From contig CALUVE010000010.1 of NCBI GenBank assembly GCA_944324135.1, forward strand, positions 1 to 64,000: a DNA stretch of 64,000 bases. The letters are read 5' to 3'. Positions 36,475-46,137 of this stretch are shown here, in pieces. Position numbers and translations under genes: made by a program. Origin of the DNA: Candidatus Gastranaerophilales bacterium (GTDB taxonomy: Bacteria; Cyanobacteriota; Vampirovibrionia; Gastranaerophilales; Gastranaerophilaceae). Numbering within the stretch: the stretch's first letter is position 1; each line of letters starts with the position of its first letter. Below the pieces are notes generated by a model. That model made no database searches and was not told the origin of the DNA. It saw only the letters and a list, made by a program, of their open reading frames with translations.

Positions 36475-39108
36475 TTGAAAACTATGCTAACCGGAAATCA
36501 AATCAGACAGTTATATTTAGATTATTTTAAGAATAAACACCAGCATACAATAGTTGAAAGCTCCAGCCTTGTGCCGGATAACCCGACAGTACTTTTGACT
36601 ACAGCAGGTATGCTCCAATTTTTGCCAATATTTTTAGGCATTGTAAAATCGCCTTACGACCCGCCGCGAGCAGCTTCCTGCCAAAAATGCGCACGTGCCG
36701 GCGGTAAAGATTCAGATATCGAAAACGTCGGACGCACCCCGCGCCATCATACATTCTTTGAAATGCTCGGCAACTTTTCTTTCGGCGATTACTATAAAAA
36801 AGAAATTATTCCGTGGGCATGGGAATTCGTGACAGAAGTTCTTAAACTCGACAAAGACAGACTCTGGATTACTATTTTTGAAACTGATGACGAAGCATAC
36901 GAAATCTGGAGAAGTGTCGGCGTCCCTGCAGAACGCATCAAGAGAAAAGGTAAAAAAGATAACTTCTGGGGCCCTCCGGGTGCATCAGGTTCTTGCGGCC
37001 CTTGCTCTGAAATCCACTACGACTTAGGAGAACAATACAAATGCAACGACCCGCGCGGCTGCGGAATTGATACCTGCGAATGCGACAGATGGGTCGAAAT
37101 CTGGAATCTCGTATTCACCGAATTGTATCAGGATGAAGAGGGCAACCAGTCTCCTCTCGACAGTAAAAATGTTGATACAGGAATGGGCTTGGAACGTATC
37201 ACTATGGTTTGCCAGGGTGTGGCTTCCACTTTTGAAACTGATTTGCTCAAACCTATTCTTGACAAAGTTTCCGAGATGTCAGGAGTACCTTATAAAAAAT
37301 CAGAAAAAACAGATATTTCGCTCAGAATTATTACAGACCACGCAAGATGCGTCACATTCCTCATCTCTGACGGCGTAATCCCGGGTAATGAGGGAAGAAG
37401 TTATGTTTTGAGAATGATTTTGCGCCGTGCATTACGCCACGGAAAAATTCTTGGCATGGATTTGCCGTTCCTCTACAAACTTGTTGATGTCGTTATTGAT
37501 AACTACGGCGAGGCATATCCTGATTTGGTTAAAAATAGAACCAAAATTATTGACACAATCAAAAAGGAAGAAGAAAGATTTGCCAAAACTCTCGACCGCG
37601 GATATAAAATGCTCAATGAATTTATTGACGCTAAAAAAGATATTGACGGCGAAAGTGCATTCAGACTTTATGACACATTCGGTTTTCCGCTGGAACTTAC
37701 AAAAGAAATCGCGGCAGAAAACGGCTTGAATGTTGATGAAGCCGGCTACAAAACAGCTATGCAGGAACAAAAAGACCGAGCAAAAGCAGCTACTGCAAAA
37801 ATCTCTGTTACCGGAGATATGAAATATGCCAAACTTGAAGATGAAGTAGGTTCAACTGATTTTGTCGGTTATGAACAAAATGAATGCGATGCTAAAATCC
37901 TCGCAACAATTGAGGGTGACGGATACGTTGATATTGTTCTGGACAAAACCCCGTTCTACGCAGAGTGCGGCGGTCAGGTCGGAGACAGCGGAGTTATTGA
38001 AAGTGAAAATCTCAAGGCGGAAGTCTTGACGACTTTCAAGGTAAATAAACTCTTTGTCCATCGTTCAAATGTTATCAACGGTGAAATTATCATAGGTGAT
38101 AAGGTTAAAGCCATGATTGATGTTCCTCGCAGAGAAGAAATACGGCTTCATCACTCCTCTGCACACCTGCTTCAGGCTGCATTGATTAAAGTTCTGGGAG
38201 ATGAAGTTCATCAGGCAGGCTCTCAGGTTGAACCTGACAGAATGAGATTTGACTTTAGCTTTTCAAGAGCTATGACTCCTGAAGAAATTTTTAAAGTCGA
38301 AGATATCATGAACGATTGGATTGCAAAAGGGCTGGAAATCCATACTGACGTTATGGACATTGAACAGGCAAAACTTACCGGAGCAACCGCATTGTTCGGT
38401 GAAAAATACGATGACATTGTCAGGGTTGTTTCTATAGGTAAAGGCGTTGATTGCATTTCAAAAGAATTTTGTGCAGGAACTCACGCAAGAAATACACGTG
38501 ATTTAAGACTTGTAAAAATTGTATCAGAGGGTGCAATTTCTGCAGGAACAAGACGTATTGAACTTGTCGTATCAAAAGCTGCCTTTGCATTCATGAACGC
38601 CAAAGTTAAAGAAATGGACAAACTTTCTTTGATGTTCAAAACCCACTACAACGAAACTGTAGAGCGTGTAGAAAAACTTCTTGAAGAAAATCGTGAGCTT
38701 ACAAAACACATCGAAAAACTTGAAGAAGAAAACACCAGAGCCAAATTCGCAACATTCCTTTCAAAAGCACAGGATATCGCAGGCGGCAAATTGTTTATTA
38801 CTAAAATAGAAAATCTTAACGGTAATGCAATCAAAGCAGGAATTGAGTTTGGCGCACAAAAACTGGGTGAAAGCATTATAATATTGGCTTCCGAAAAAAC
38901 AGTTGCTGTAAAAGTTTCAGACAGTTTTGTACAAAAAGGTGTGAATGCCGGAAAAATTGTCGGAGAAATCTCCAGAGCAACAGGAGCAAACGGCGGCGGA
39001 CGTCCGAATTTTGCTCAAGGCGGTATAAAAGATGCCTCCAAACTTGATGAAATTCTGACAAAAATTGAAAATGATTTGAAAAGTCAAGAAGTCCTATCTG
39101 TAGACTAA
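36475..39108 (+). CDS. alaS: Alanyl-tRNA synthetase
   Basis: I give the TTG at 36475 (AAGAGG 4 bases upstream); the ATG at 36484 is equally possible. The upstream frame lacks conserved residues. The roughly 877-residue product has class II motifs (RTPRHHTFFEMLGNFSFGDYYK), the editing-domain zinc site HHSSAHLLQAAL and CAGTHARN, and the C-terminal DHHA1 block GGGRPNFAQGG. It charges tRNA-Ala and edits mis-charged Ser and Gly. A TATAAT at 36436-36441 may be its -10. No T-box leader is visible in 36250-36474. Confidence 0.97.
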   Translation: MKTMLTGNQIRQLYLDYFKNKHQHTIVESSSLVPDNPTVLLTTAGMLQFLPIFLGIVKSPYDPPRAASCQKCARAGGKDSDIENVGRTPRHHTFFEMLGNFSFGDYYKKEIIPWAWEFVTEVLKLDKDRLWITIFETDDEAYEIWRSVGVPAERIKRKGKKDNFWGPPGASGSCGPCSEIHYDLGEQYKCNDPRGCGIDTCECDRWVEIWNLVFTELYQDEEGNQSPLDSKNVDTGMGLERITMVCQGVASTFETDLLKPILDKVSEMSGVPYKKSEKTDISLRIITDHARCVTFLISDGVIPGNEGRSYVLRMILRRALRHGKILGMDLPFLYKLVDVVIDNYGEAYPDLVKNRTKIIDTIKKEEERFAKTLDRGYKMLNEFIDAKKDIDGESAFRLYDTFGFPLELTKEIAAENGLNVDEAGYKTAMQEQKDRAKAATAKISVTGDMKYAKLEDEVGSTDFVGYEQNECDAKILATIEGDGYVDIVLDKTPFYAECGGQVGDSGVIESENLKAEVLTTFKVNKLFVHRSNVINGEIIIGDKVKAMIDVPRREEIRLHHSSAHLLQAALIKVLGDEVHQAGSQVEPDRMRFDFSFSRAMTPEEIFKVEDIMNDWIAKGLEIHTDVMDIEQAKLTGATALFGEKYDDIVRVVSIGKGVDCISKEFCAGTHARNTRDLRLVKIVSEGAISAGTRRIELVVSKAAFAFMNAKVKEMDKLSLMFKTHYNETVERVEKLLEENRELTKHIEKLEEENTRAKFATFLSKAQDIAGGKLFITKIENLNGNAIKAGIEFGAQKLGESIIILASEKTVAVKVSDSFVQKGVNAGKIVGEISRATGANGGGRPNFAQGGIKDASKLDEILTKIENDLKSQEVLSVD

Positions 39109-39162
39109 AGCCCATACAGAAGCCGGCACTACAAGAATGACTGCAATTTTTTATACACATGC

Positions 39163-39200
39163 TAAAAAGCTTTCGTACTGTACAATACGAAAGCTTTTTA
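39163..39200. terminator. Bidirectional terminator between alaS and the HEAT-repeat gene
   Basis: A perfect 15-bp stem (39163-39177 with 39186-39200), an 8-base loop, and A/T runs on both sides, between convergent genes. Confidence 0.88.
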
Positions 39201-39234
39201 TTATAACAATTTCGGGATTGCTATGTTTAAAATT

Positions 39235-40092
39235 TTAGAATGCTGCAGCTGGTTTCTTTTGAGCTGTTGCACCCGGGATAGCCTGCCAGTTAGCTGCCAT
39301 AATTTTCTTGAATGATTTCAAAGCAGTGTCTTCAAGTTCGCCGAGTTCTTCAGCTTCCATAATCAATTCTCTTAACGGAAGCAATGCTCTCTGGTCTCTC
39401 AAGACACCCAATGCAGCAGCTGCACCGGCTCTAACCAGTTCGTTTTCATTGCGGTTTTTCATAACATCAATCAAAGCCGGAACAGCTTTTGTGTCATTTA
39501 ATTTACCCAATGAAGTAACTGCATAAATTCTTACGTTTACCCATTCGTCATAAAGCATATTGATAACTTTATCAACAGCTTTTTTGTTGCCGATTTCGCC
39601 GAGAGCTCTTGTTGCATCGCAGCGAACATTAACTTTTTCGTGATCAAGTGATGCAATCAAAGCATCTGTTGCAACATCACCGATTTCAATCAAAGCATCG
39701 GTTGCAGTGATACAAACTTGCGGGTTTTCATCGTTGAGGGCTTCAACAAGCGGTTCAACAACAATTTCGCCGCCCAAACGTCCTAATGCACGGGCTGCGC
39801 GAACTCTAACATCGACATTTCTGTCTTCGCGCAAAGATTCAATCAGGTGAGTTGTAGCTTTTGAATCGCCGAGTTCACCGAGTGCACGGGCTGCATATAA
39901 TCTTACCGAACCGTTTTTATCATGTTTCAATACGTCAATAAGTGGTTCTACTGCCTTGGAATCGCCCATTTCACCAAGAATTCTTGCAGCATTATATCTA
40001 ACTTTTTCCGAATTGCTTGTGCGTAAATCCATTAATAATTCATCAAAAGTCTTTTTTACTTGCTTTTTCTTGCTGTTAACACTAATTGTCAT
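39235..40092 (-). CDS. HEAT-repeat (PBS-lyase type) protein
   Basis: The 285-residue protein consists of about eight HEAT-like repeats with the recurring pattern VRxxAARALGxLGD..AVxPLIxxL, the short type first described in phycobilisome lyases and common in cyanobacterial-lineage proteins. The last 50 residues are a degenerate repeat and an Ala/Lys-rich tail. It is a protein-interaction scaffold by family; partner unknown. A GGAGGA site precedes the ATG. It is a single-gene unit. Confidence 0.88.
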   Translation of the reverse strand: MTISVNSKKKQVKKTFDELLMDLRTSNSEKVRYNAARILGEMGDSKAVEPLIDVLKHDKNGSVRLYAARALGELGDSKATTHLIESLREDRNVDVRVRAARALGRLGGEIVVEPLVEALNDENPQVCITATDALIEIGDVATDALIASLDHEKVNVRCDATRALGEIGNKKAVDKVINMLYDEWVNVRIYAVTSLGKLNDTKAVPALIDVMKNRNENELVRAGAAAALGVLRDQRALLPLRELIMEAEELGELEDTALKSFKKIMAANWQAIPGATAQKKPAAAF

Positions 40093-40406
40093 CTACATTC
40101 CTCCGACACTACATTATCATTCTACCTACACTTCTTTATAAAAAATTTTTGGAGAATGATATTGCCTTTTTTACCTACTTTTATTAATTTATGTAAACAA
40201 TTATTTATTTACCTTTTATTTGTGTTTGTTTTAATTAGGAATTTTATTAAGGGTAACACAAACACTTTATACTATAATAATAACATATTTTTCTAATCTC
40301 TGCTTGCATTATATGTATTATTTTTAAAAGCGCTGTGAATGTTTTATTAAATTTATGGTTTATTCAAATATATCAACACGGTTTTTGTAACATATTTTTA
40401 CAAATA
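40093..40406. other. 314-base AT-rich gap without a visible gene
   Basis: The stretch holds the promoter region of the HEAT-repeat gene. An 8-bp inverted repeat GTGTTTGT / ACAAACAC spans about 40218-40265. I see no ORF with a ribosome site and no known RNA. Confidence 0.5.
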
Positions 40407-42068
40407 CTACTCACCAGAGATAGTAATAACAAACTCCGTACCAACCCCGACTTCGCTATTTACCTTAATTTCCCCGTGATGTTTTTCAATTATTTTTGAA
40501 CAAATTGCAAGTCCGAGCCCTGTGCCGACCCCTACACCTTTTGTAGTATAGCCGGCTGTAAATATCTTGGGAAGCTCGTTTTCAGGAATTCCTTTGCCGG
40601 TATCTTTTATTTTTACGATTAATTTATTATCCTGAAAATCCGTACTGATTGTTATTTTCCCTCTTCCGTCTATTGCCTGGCACGCATTTATCAATATGTT
40701 TGTAAAAACCTGATTAAGCATATTCGGGTAGCATTTTATAATAGGGATTTGCCCGTAAAGTTTGACTATATCTATTCTATTCTTGGTTTCGTGGCGTATC
40801 AAATTCAGGGTCAAATCAAGTTCCTTGTTTATATCAGCCTCTTGCAATTCTGCTTCATCCAGACGGACGAATTTTTTTAAAGAGACGACAATATTACTTA
40901 TTCTCTGAATGGCATCGGCATCAATTTCATTGATTTCTTTGAATATATCTGCGATTTCAGGGTCTTGAATCTGCGGAATAAACTTTGCCATTATTCCGTT
41001 ATTTGATTTTATTGAAGCTACCGGGGTATTGATTTCGTGGGCGACTCCTGCAACAAGCTGACCGAGAGAGGCCATTTTTTCAGAATTTATAAGCTGAATT
41101 TGAGTTTCTTTCAATTCTTTTAAAGTTTTTTGGAGTTCTTCTACCGTTCTAATGTTCTTCTGATAAAGCTCTGCTCTTATAATTGCGCTGCCAAGCTGGG
41201 AGGATACAGCCTCAAGAATTTCAATTTCATCAGGGATTTCTCTAATCTGTCTGGTCAGCAAAACTATGATGCCTGTAACGTTTTGCATATTATGAACAGG
41301 AACAATCACACGCATAACCGGTTGTTTCAGAGGTGGGGCATCAAGATATTCAATCAAACAATTTGCAACCGAAATTTCCCGTGAATCAATAGTTTTCAGG
41401 GTATTCACATCAAAATTAACTATCTGATTTTTTGTTGCATTGGAAGTATCTCCGAAAGATTCTTCTATCTTAAAGCCGGCATCAACACTTGAAGCATAAT
41501 AAGCGCTGTATGCGCCGAACATCATTGACAATTCCGAAAGGGTAGATTGAAGAATTGTGGAGATATCTATTGACTCTCTGATAATGTTGGAAACTTTGTT
41601 TATGAGTGCGATACGGATAGCTTGAGACTGCGCATTTTTTTTAATTTTCTGGAGTTCTTCATTCTCAAAATTCAAAGTCTCAAGATTTTTATTCAGGAGA
41701 TTTAATCTTCTGTTGAGTGTTTCATTTTGAACCTGCTCTGTCACATCGGAAAAAATCATAATCGTATAACGACTTCTTTTGATAGCAGTCAGGTCAAAAT
41801 ATTTTGTCTCTGTAGGAGAAAACTGATAGGATATTCTGGAGAAAAAATCTTCTTTTGAATTAATCGCGTTAAAAATCGGGGTATAGTTTTCTATCCCGTC
41901 ATTATACAGAGGACAAATTTCAAAATTTGTATTGTGGGAAAATTTTTTGATGTCAGTAAAATTCGGGAAAACTCTCTCGAAAGAATGGTTTTTATAAACG
42001 ACCTTATATTTGTTATCCGTGACTATTACAGCATCCCTAAACTGATTAAAAAAATCAAACTTTCTCAT
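40407..42068 (-). CDS. PAS-GAF sensor histidine kinase (soluble)
   Basis: The 553-residue protein has a PAS domain (about 8-115), a short coiled coil (118-150), a GAF domain (about 155-305) and HisKA with H344 in LVAGVAHEINTPV. HATPase follows, with an N-box INACQAI, a G1 box DTGKGIPE and a G2 box VGTGLGLAICSK. No membrane segment, so it senses an intracellular signal. No response regulator gene is adjacent (orphan). A TATAAT box ends 6 bases before the ATG and no ribosome site is seen, indicating a leaderless mRNA. Confidence 0.92.
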   Translation of the reverse strand: MRKFDFFNQFRDAVIVTDNKYKVVYKNHSFERVFPNFTDIKKFSHNTNFEICPLYNDGIENYTPIFNAINSKEDFFSRISYQFSPTETKYFDLTAIKRSRYTIMIFSDVTEQVQNETLNRRLNLLNKNLETLNFENEELQKIKKNAQSQAIRIALINKVSNIIRESIDISTILQSTLSELSMMFGAYSAYYASSVDAGFKIEESFGDTSNATKNQIVNFDVNTLKTIDSREISVANCLIEYLDAPPLKQPVMRVIVPVHNMQNVTGIIVLLTRQIREIPDEIEILEAVSSQLGSAIIRAELYQKNIRTVEELQKTLKELKETQIQLINSEKMASLGQLVAGVAHEINTPVASIKSNNGIMAKFIPQIQDPEIADIFKEINEIDADAIQRISNIVVSLKKFVRLDEAELQEADINKELDLTLNLIRHETKNRIDIVKLYGQIPIIKCYPNMLNQVFTNILINACQAIDGRGKITISTDFQDNKLIVKIKDTGKGIPENELPKIFTAGYTTKGVGVGTGLGLAICSKIIEKHHGEIKVNSEVGVGTEFVITISGE

Positions 42069-42074
42069 AACAAT

Positions 42075-42103
42075 ATTATATAGGAAACTGATATTTGCAG
42101 CAA
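42075..42103 (-). promoter_or_regulatory. Leaderless-type promoter of the PAS-GAF kinase gene
   Basis: On the minus strand TTGCTG (42103-42098), 17 bases, TATAAT (42080-42075), ATTGTT, then ATG. Confidence 0.65.
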
Positions 42104-42140
42104 TATAAATGAATGGTGAAGAGTCGTTTACAAAATACTT

Positions 42141-42329
42141 CCCTCACCCACCTAGCCTCCCCCGCGGAGTGGGGAGGAATGAAAAACTTTGTCAGAGGGG
42201 TGAATGTAGTGAAACTCTTTCGGGCGATGTAAAAGCCGACTCTTGAAAGACTTTTAAAGTTCATTGAACATCTGCATAAGGCGATATCTCAGTTTGCGGA
42301 AATAATGGTGATGCAAACATTATGTTTGC
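42141..42329 (+). repeat. R1 repeat, copy 1 of a tandem pair (about 189 bp)
   Basis: It starts with CCTCCCC(C/G)CGGAGTGGGGAGG (a palindromic head) and ends with the near-palindrome GCAAACAT-x-ATGTTTGC. The body (TGTCAGAGGGGTGAATG.., CGGGCGATGTAAAAGCCG..) matches copies at 42330, 47184 and 60806. Confidence 0.75.
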
Positions 42330-42516
42330 CCCCCACCTAACCTCCCCCACAGAGTGGGGAGGAATGAAAAACTTTGTCAGAGGGGGTGAATGTTGAGAAT
42401 CTCTTTCGGGCGATGTAAAAGCCGCATCTTAAAAGATATTTAAAATTCATTAAATATCTTCAAAAAGGCGGTTTTTCAGTCTGCGGAAATAATGTTGATA
42501 CAAACATCATGTTTGC
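42330..42516 (+). repeat. R1 repeat, copy 2 of the tandem pair (187 bp)
   Basis: It begins immediately where copy 1 ends and has the same head, body and GCAAACAT-type end. Together with copy 1 it fills the 532-base gap 42069-42600, where I see no gene. Confidence 0.75.
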
Positions 42517-42600
42517 TATCCGTCATTCTGACCAAAATTATTGTAAAATGCTTGCGGGCAGTTTAAAAACATCTTAAATTTGTATAAATCTTCCTAAAAA

Positions 42601-43029
42601 TTACTTGAACAGCCCTGTTATACCGTTCCAAACCCATTTTGCAGCTTTGGCAATACCGTTTCCGACCCATTTTAAGCCGTTCCAAATTCCGTTACCGAGC
42701 CACTTCATACCGTTCCAAATGCCTTTGCCGGCCCATTTAAGCCCATTCCAGATACCCTTGCCGACAACGCCGATTCCCTTAAAAATCGCAGGCATAGCCA
42801 TCCCAACGCCAAGACCTAAACCAATACCGGCACCAAGTGCCCACGGATTAGGGCCGCAACACCCGAACATTGGGGCCGGAGCACAAATACCACCTATGAG
42901 CATAGGCGGTCTATATCCGAATATCGGTCCTATAGGCATCGGAGCAACGGGAACGCAAGGACGGCAGAACCCGCCAAATCCAGGCCCTATATAATTATTG
43001 AAACTATTGAATATTCCAACGTAACTCAT
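42601..43029 (-). CDS. Gly/Trp-rich repeat protein, unknown
   Basis: The 142-residue protein has two parts. Residues 1-80 are Gly/Pro/Cys-rich (RPCVPVAPMPIGPIFGY, CAPAPMFGCCGPNP). From about 85 to the end an 11-residue unit repeats four times: GKGIWNGLKWA, GKGIWNGMKWL, GNGIWNGLKWV and GNGIAKAAKWV. Amphipathic Trp/Lys-rich repeats of this kind could bind membranes or assemble. No signal peptide in the usual sense; a hydrophobic stretch ALGAGIGLGLGVGMAMP precedes the repeats. No family recognised. Confidence 0.6.
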   Translation of the reverse strand: MSYVGIFNSFNNYIGPGFGGFCRPCVPVAPMPIGPIFGYRPPMLIGGICAPAPMFGCCGPNPWALGAGIGLGLGVGMAMPAIFKGIGVVGKGIWNGLKWAGKGIWNGMKWLGNGIWNGLKWVGNGIAKAAKWVWNGITGLFK

Positions 43030-43199
43030 TCCCCAGGTATCCCCAATTTAATCTCATGTATATAAAGTATATTTACGGCTGATAATTGCCTGCTATAATA
43101 CAGCATGTTACAAAAAGTTAACAATAATCTTAATGGACAAATCCCTTATAAAACTTGAAACTATGTGGTACAATAAAAAGAGATAAAGGAGAGTTTGAA

Positions 43200-43826
43200 A
43201 TGAAAGTTTTGATGATAAACGGCAGCCCAAACCAAAATGGCTGCACTTATACTGCATTAAACGAAATTGAAAAAACACTTAATGAAGAAAATATTGAAAC
43301 GGAAATAATTCAAATCGGAAACTCTCCGATAAGAGACTGCATCGGATGCGGCGGATGCGGAAAAAACGGCGGACTCTGTGTTTTTAAAGATGATATTGTA
43401 AATCAAATCATTGAAAAAGCCAGAAACTCAGACGGATTTGTTTTCGGGACACCTGTATATTACGCACACCCGAGCGGAAGAATATTATCTTTGCTGGATA
43501 GGGTATTTTATGCCGGCAAAGCTGACTTTGCCTACAAACCGGCAGCTGCGGTTGCCTCGGCAAGACGAGCAGGCACAACTGCGTCCGTTGATGTTTTGAA
43601 TAAATACTTTACAATCAACAATATGCCTGTTGTTTCTTCAAACTACTGGAATATGGTTCACGGGAACCGCCCTGAAGAAGTAAGAAAAGATTTTGAGGGA
43701 TTGCAGATTATGAGAAACCTCGGGAAAAATATGGCTTGGATGCTTAAATGTATAGAGGCAGGAAAAGCTGCAGGCATTACACCGCCGGAAAATGAAAGCA
43801 AAATTTGGACTAACTTTATTCGTTAA
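43200..43826 (+). CDS. Flavodoxin-fold iron-sulfur flavoprotein (NADPH-dependent FMN reductase family)
   Basis: Start at 43200 after AAAGGAGAG. The 208-residue protein has the FMN phosphate loop NGSPNQNGCTYTA (about 7-19), a compact Cys cluster C-x2-C-x2-C-x6-C in DCIGCGGCGKNGGLCVF (about 47-63) as in iron-sulfur flavoproteins, and GTPVYYAHPSG in the FMN isoalloxazine loop. It is a redox protein; electron partners unknown. The next gene, another Cys-cluster protein, begins 1 base after its stop. Confidence 0.88.
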   Translation: MKVLMINGSPNQNGCTYTALNEIEKTLNEENIETEIIQIGNSPIRDCIGCGGCGKNGGLCVFKDDIVNQIIEKARNSDGFVFGTPVYYAHPSGRILSLLDRVFYAGKADFAYKPAAAVASARRAGTTASVDVLNKYFTINNMPVVSSNYWNMVHGNRPEEVRKDFEGLQIMRNLGKNMAWMLKCIEAGKAAGITPPENESKIWTNFIR

Positions 43827-43827
43827 T

Positions 43828-44409
43828 ATGATTCAAAATTATTTAACATATCTGGATTTTATAAACAAAAAGCTTCAAAAATTTTTTGAGGCGCAATCAC
43901 CTTACATATTTTGCCAAAAAGGATGCGCAAAATGTTGTCAGGATGGTGAATATCCTTTTTCACAGATAGAATTTGATTATATCTTGAAAGGATTCACTGC
44001 CCTGCCAAAAGAAACTCGGTATAAAATTCTAAATAATATAGCGGAAATAAAACTTGCCAAAAAAAATTTTACGGGCGACAAATTCCTTTACCGATGTCCG
44101 TTTCTTATTGACAATGAATGCGCTGTATACGCGCACCGCGGAATAATCTGCCGTTCTTTCGGACTGATATACACAGTTGAGGGTGAAGAGAAACCCAAAA
44201 TTCCGTTTTGTGCTTATAAAGGGCTGAATTATTCAAATGTATTTGACACAGAAACAGGTATAATGACTACTGAAAAATATAAAGCTTTAAATATCCCGCA
44301 AGAACCGCTTGCTTACAACGTGAGCTATGATTTTTTGACAGGCGAGCATTTTGAAAAAATGTACAATTTTAAATTTGGAGACAAAAAACCTCTCATCGAT
44401 TGGTTTTAA
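43828..44409 (+). CDS. YkgJ-family cysteine cluster protein
   Basis: The 193-residue protein has the YkgJ (UPF0153) pattern: CQKGCAKCCQDGEYP near residue 30, then RCPFLIDNECAVYAHRGIICR. Six or more conserved Cys probably bind a metal or Fe-S cluster. The ATG at 43828 directly follows the flavoprotein stop, suggesting translational coupling, and the radical SAM gene starts 3 bases after this one, so three metal/redox genes form an operon. Function of the family is unknown. Confidence 0.85.
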   Translation: MIQNYLTYLDFINKKLQKFFEAQSPYIFCQKGCAKCCQDGEYPFSQIEFDYILKGFTALPKETRYKILNNIAEIKLAKKNFTGDKFLYRCPFLIDNECAVYAHRGIICRSFGLIYTVEGEEKPKIPFCAYKGLNYSNVFDTETGIMTTEKYKALNIPQEPLAYNVSYDFLTGEHFEKMYNFKFGDKKPLIDWF

Positions 44410-44412
44410 CAG

Positions 44413-45975
44413 ATGAAAGCACTTTTTATTTATACGCTAAACAACAAATACTCAACAGAAATGCCAATCAACAATGACTGGGATATATATTTTGGCATAA
44501 GCATGATTTATACAGTCTTAAAAGAACACGGACATGAAGCTGATTTACTTGTATTGACCCACGAAAGCGACATCTCTGTTCTATACAACAAGATAGAGGA
44601 CTTCAAACCTGATATGATAGGTTTTACCTCGGTTGCATCAGAATATAGTTATGTGAAGTCTCTCGCCGGAAAAGTGAAAGAAAAATACCCATCAATTTAT
44701 CTTGTGCTGGGCGGGGTTCACGCCACAATATTCCCGAGTGAAAAAATGCTGGAAATTTTTGATGCAATTTGTATAGGAGAAGGAGAATACCCAATCCTGG
44801 AATTGCTTGAGCAGCTTGCTAAAAGGGCTACCCCCCCCCCGGAAATTAAGAACTTGTGGGTAAAACAGCCTGATGGCACTATTAAAAAGAATCCCGTACG
44901 AGACTGGATAGAAAATCTTGACGAACTGCCTTATATAGATAGAGAAGTCTGGGGCAAGTATATTGATAAAACAAACAAAAATATAACTCCGTCAATAGTA
45001 ATAGGCCGTGGCTGCCCTTATCTCTGCACATATTGCTGCAACCATGCGTTGAGAAAAGTTGCCAATGGCAAATACACAAGGTACAGAAGCCCACAAAATA
45101 TTATAGGTGAAATCAAAACCCTCCATAAGTACTACAAAAACTTTGATTCTATCTACTTTGAAGTTGAAACTTTCGGCGCTGATTTAAAATGGAGTCTGGA
45201 GTTTTGCGATGCACTGGAGGCTTATAATAATTCAAGAGCCGACAAATTAAAATTCTGCATAAATTTAAGAGTCACGCCGTCACTTCTAAAAAATGCCGAC
45301 CATCTGCTAAAAAGAATGGCTGATGCAGGATTCAATATGATTAACATAGGACTTGAATCCGGTTCAGAGCGCTTGAGAAAAGATATTCTTCACAGAAACT
45401 ATTCTAATGAACATATTGCACAAATTATCCGGCTGGCACGCAAATACAATATTGAATCAAATTTATACGTATTAATCGGACTTCCGACAGAAACCGTCGA
45501 GGAATATAATATGACGGTTGACTTTATGAAAGAAAATAATTTAACCTCATATTCTCTTTCTATTTTTTACCCGTACCCCGGGACAGATTTGTACGATTTC
45601 TGCGTTAAAAACAAATTTATCCCGCACGAATCCGACTCCTTTCAGGAACGTATTAATGCAAGTATAAATTACCCGCAGTTTTCTAAAGCAAAAATCCAAA
45701 AAGCTTATTTCTGGTTTTTATTCTACATAAGAAAAGAGAATGAGTCTTTTGACACGCTATACACTATGATGATTAATGTATACCAGTATTTCTACTCATC
45801 AAAATACAAAAAGAAATTCATCCCGCTCTTTGTATTTTTAGATGCTTTTTTACCGACAAGACAAATCCGTCCTCATTCCGGAGAAAAATTATTCACCCTG
45901 CATTTTCTTTATGAATGTTTCAGAAGATATGTGATAAGATTGGTAAAAAAGATAAACATTTTAAAAAAAATTTGA
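44413..45975 (+). CDS. B12-binding domain radical SAM protein
   Basis: The 520-residue protein has a cobalamin-binding-type Rossmann domain (about 1-165; GISMIYTVLKEHGHEADLL, LVLGGVHATIFPSE). The radical SAM core follows with the [4Fe-4S] motif CPYLCTYC in GRGCPYLCTYCCNH (about 198), then INIGLESGSERLRKDI and VLIGLPTET. Members methylate or rearrange unactivated carbons; the product is unknown. A C10 tract at 44831-44840, inside the codons of ATPPPE, is a slippage hotspot: one extra C gives a stop 3 codons later. It may thus be phase variable. Confidence 0.88.
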   Translation: MKALFIYTLNNKYSTEMPINNDWDIYFGISMIYTVLKEHGHEADLLVLTHESDISVLYNKIEDFKPDMIGFTSVASEYSYVKSLAGKVKEKYPSIYLVLGGVHATIFPSEKMLEIFDAICIGEGEYPILELLEQLAKRATPPPEIKNLWVKQPDGTIKKNPVRDWIENLDELPYIDREVWGKYIDKTNKNITPSIVIGRGCPYLCTYCCNHALRKVANGKYTRYRSPQNIIGEIKTLHKYYKNFDSIYFEVETFGADLKWSLEFCDALEAYNNSRADKLKFCINLRVTPSLLKNADHLLKRMADAGFNMINIGLESGSERLRKDILHRNYSNEHIAQIIRLARKYNIESNLYVLIGLPTETVEEYNMTVDFMKENNLTSYSLSIFYPYPGTDLYDFCVKNKFIPHESDSFQERINASINYPQFSKAKIQKAYFWFLFYIRKENESFDTLYTMMINVYQYFYSSKYKKKFIPLFVFLDAFLPTRQIRPHSGEKLFTLHFLYECFRRYVIRLVKKINILKKI

Positions 45976-45993
45976 TATAATAAAAATGTGCAA

Positions 45994-46066
45994 GCCGATA
46001 TAGCTCAGATGGTAGAGCAGCTCATTCGTAATGAGCAGGTCAAGGGTTCGAGCCCCTTTATCGGCT
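45994..46066 (+). tRNA. tRNA-Thr (anticodon CGU)
   Basis: The acceptor stem is GCCGATA with TATCGGC, the D-arm is GCTCAGATGGTAGAGC, and the anticodon stem GCTCA / TGAGC holds the loop TTCGTAA with anticodon CGT at 46027-46029. The T-arm is normal. The discriminator is T and no CCA is encoded. Confidence 0.95.
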
Positions 46067-46137
46067 TTATTTTTTTCAAACTGAATTGTAAAAACAAACC
46101 GATAATGCTATAATCAAATATAGAATAGATTGGAGAT

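Noticed and set aside
42141-42516. CRISPR array
   Set aside because: The repeats are 187 bp, contiguous and without spacers, and no cas genes are in the window.
42605-42994. Plus-strand 129-residue Pro-rich frame
   Set aside because: It is the complement of the Gly/Trp repeat gene, so its Pro/His repeats are a mirror of that repeat; no ribosome site.
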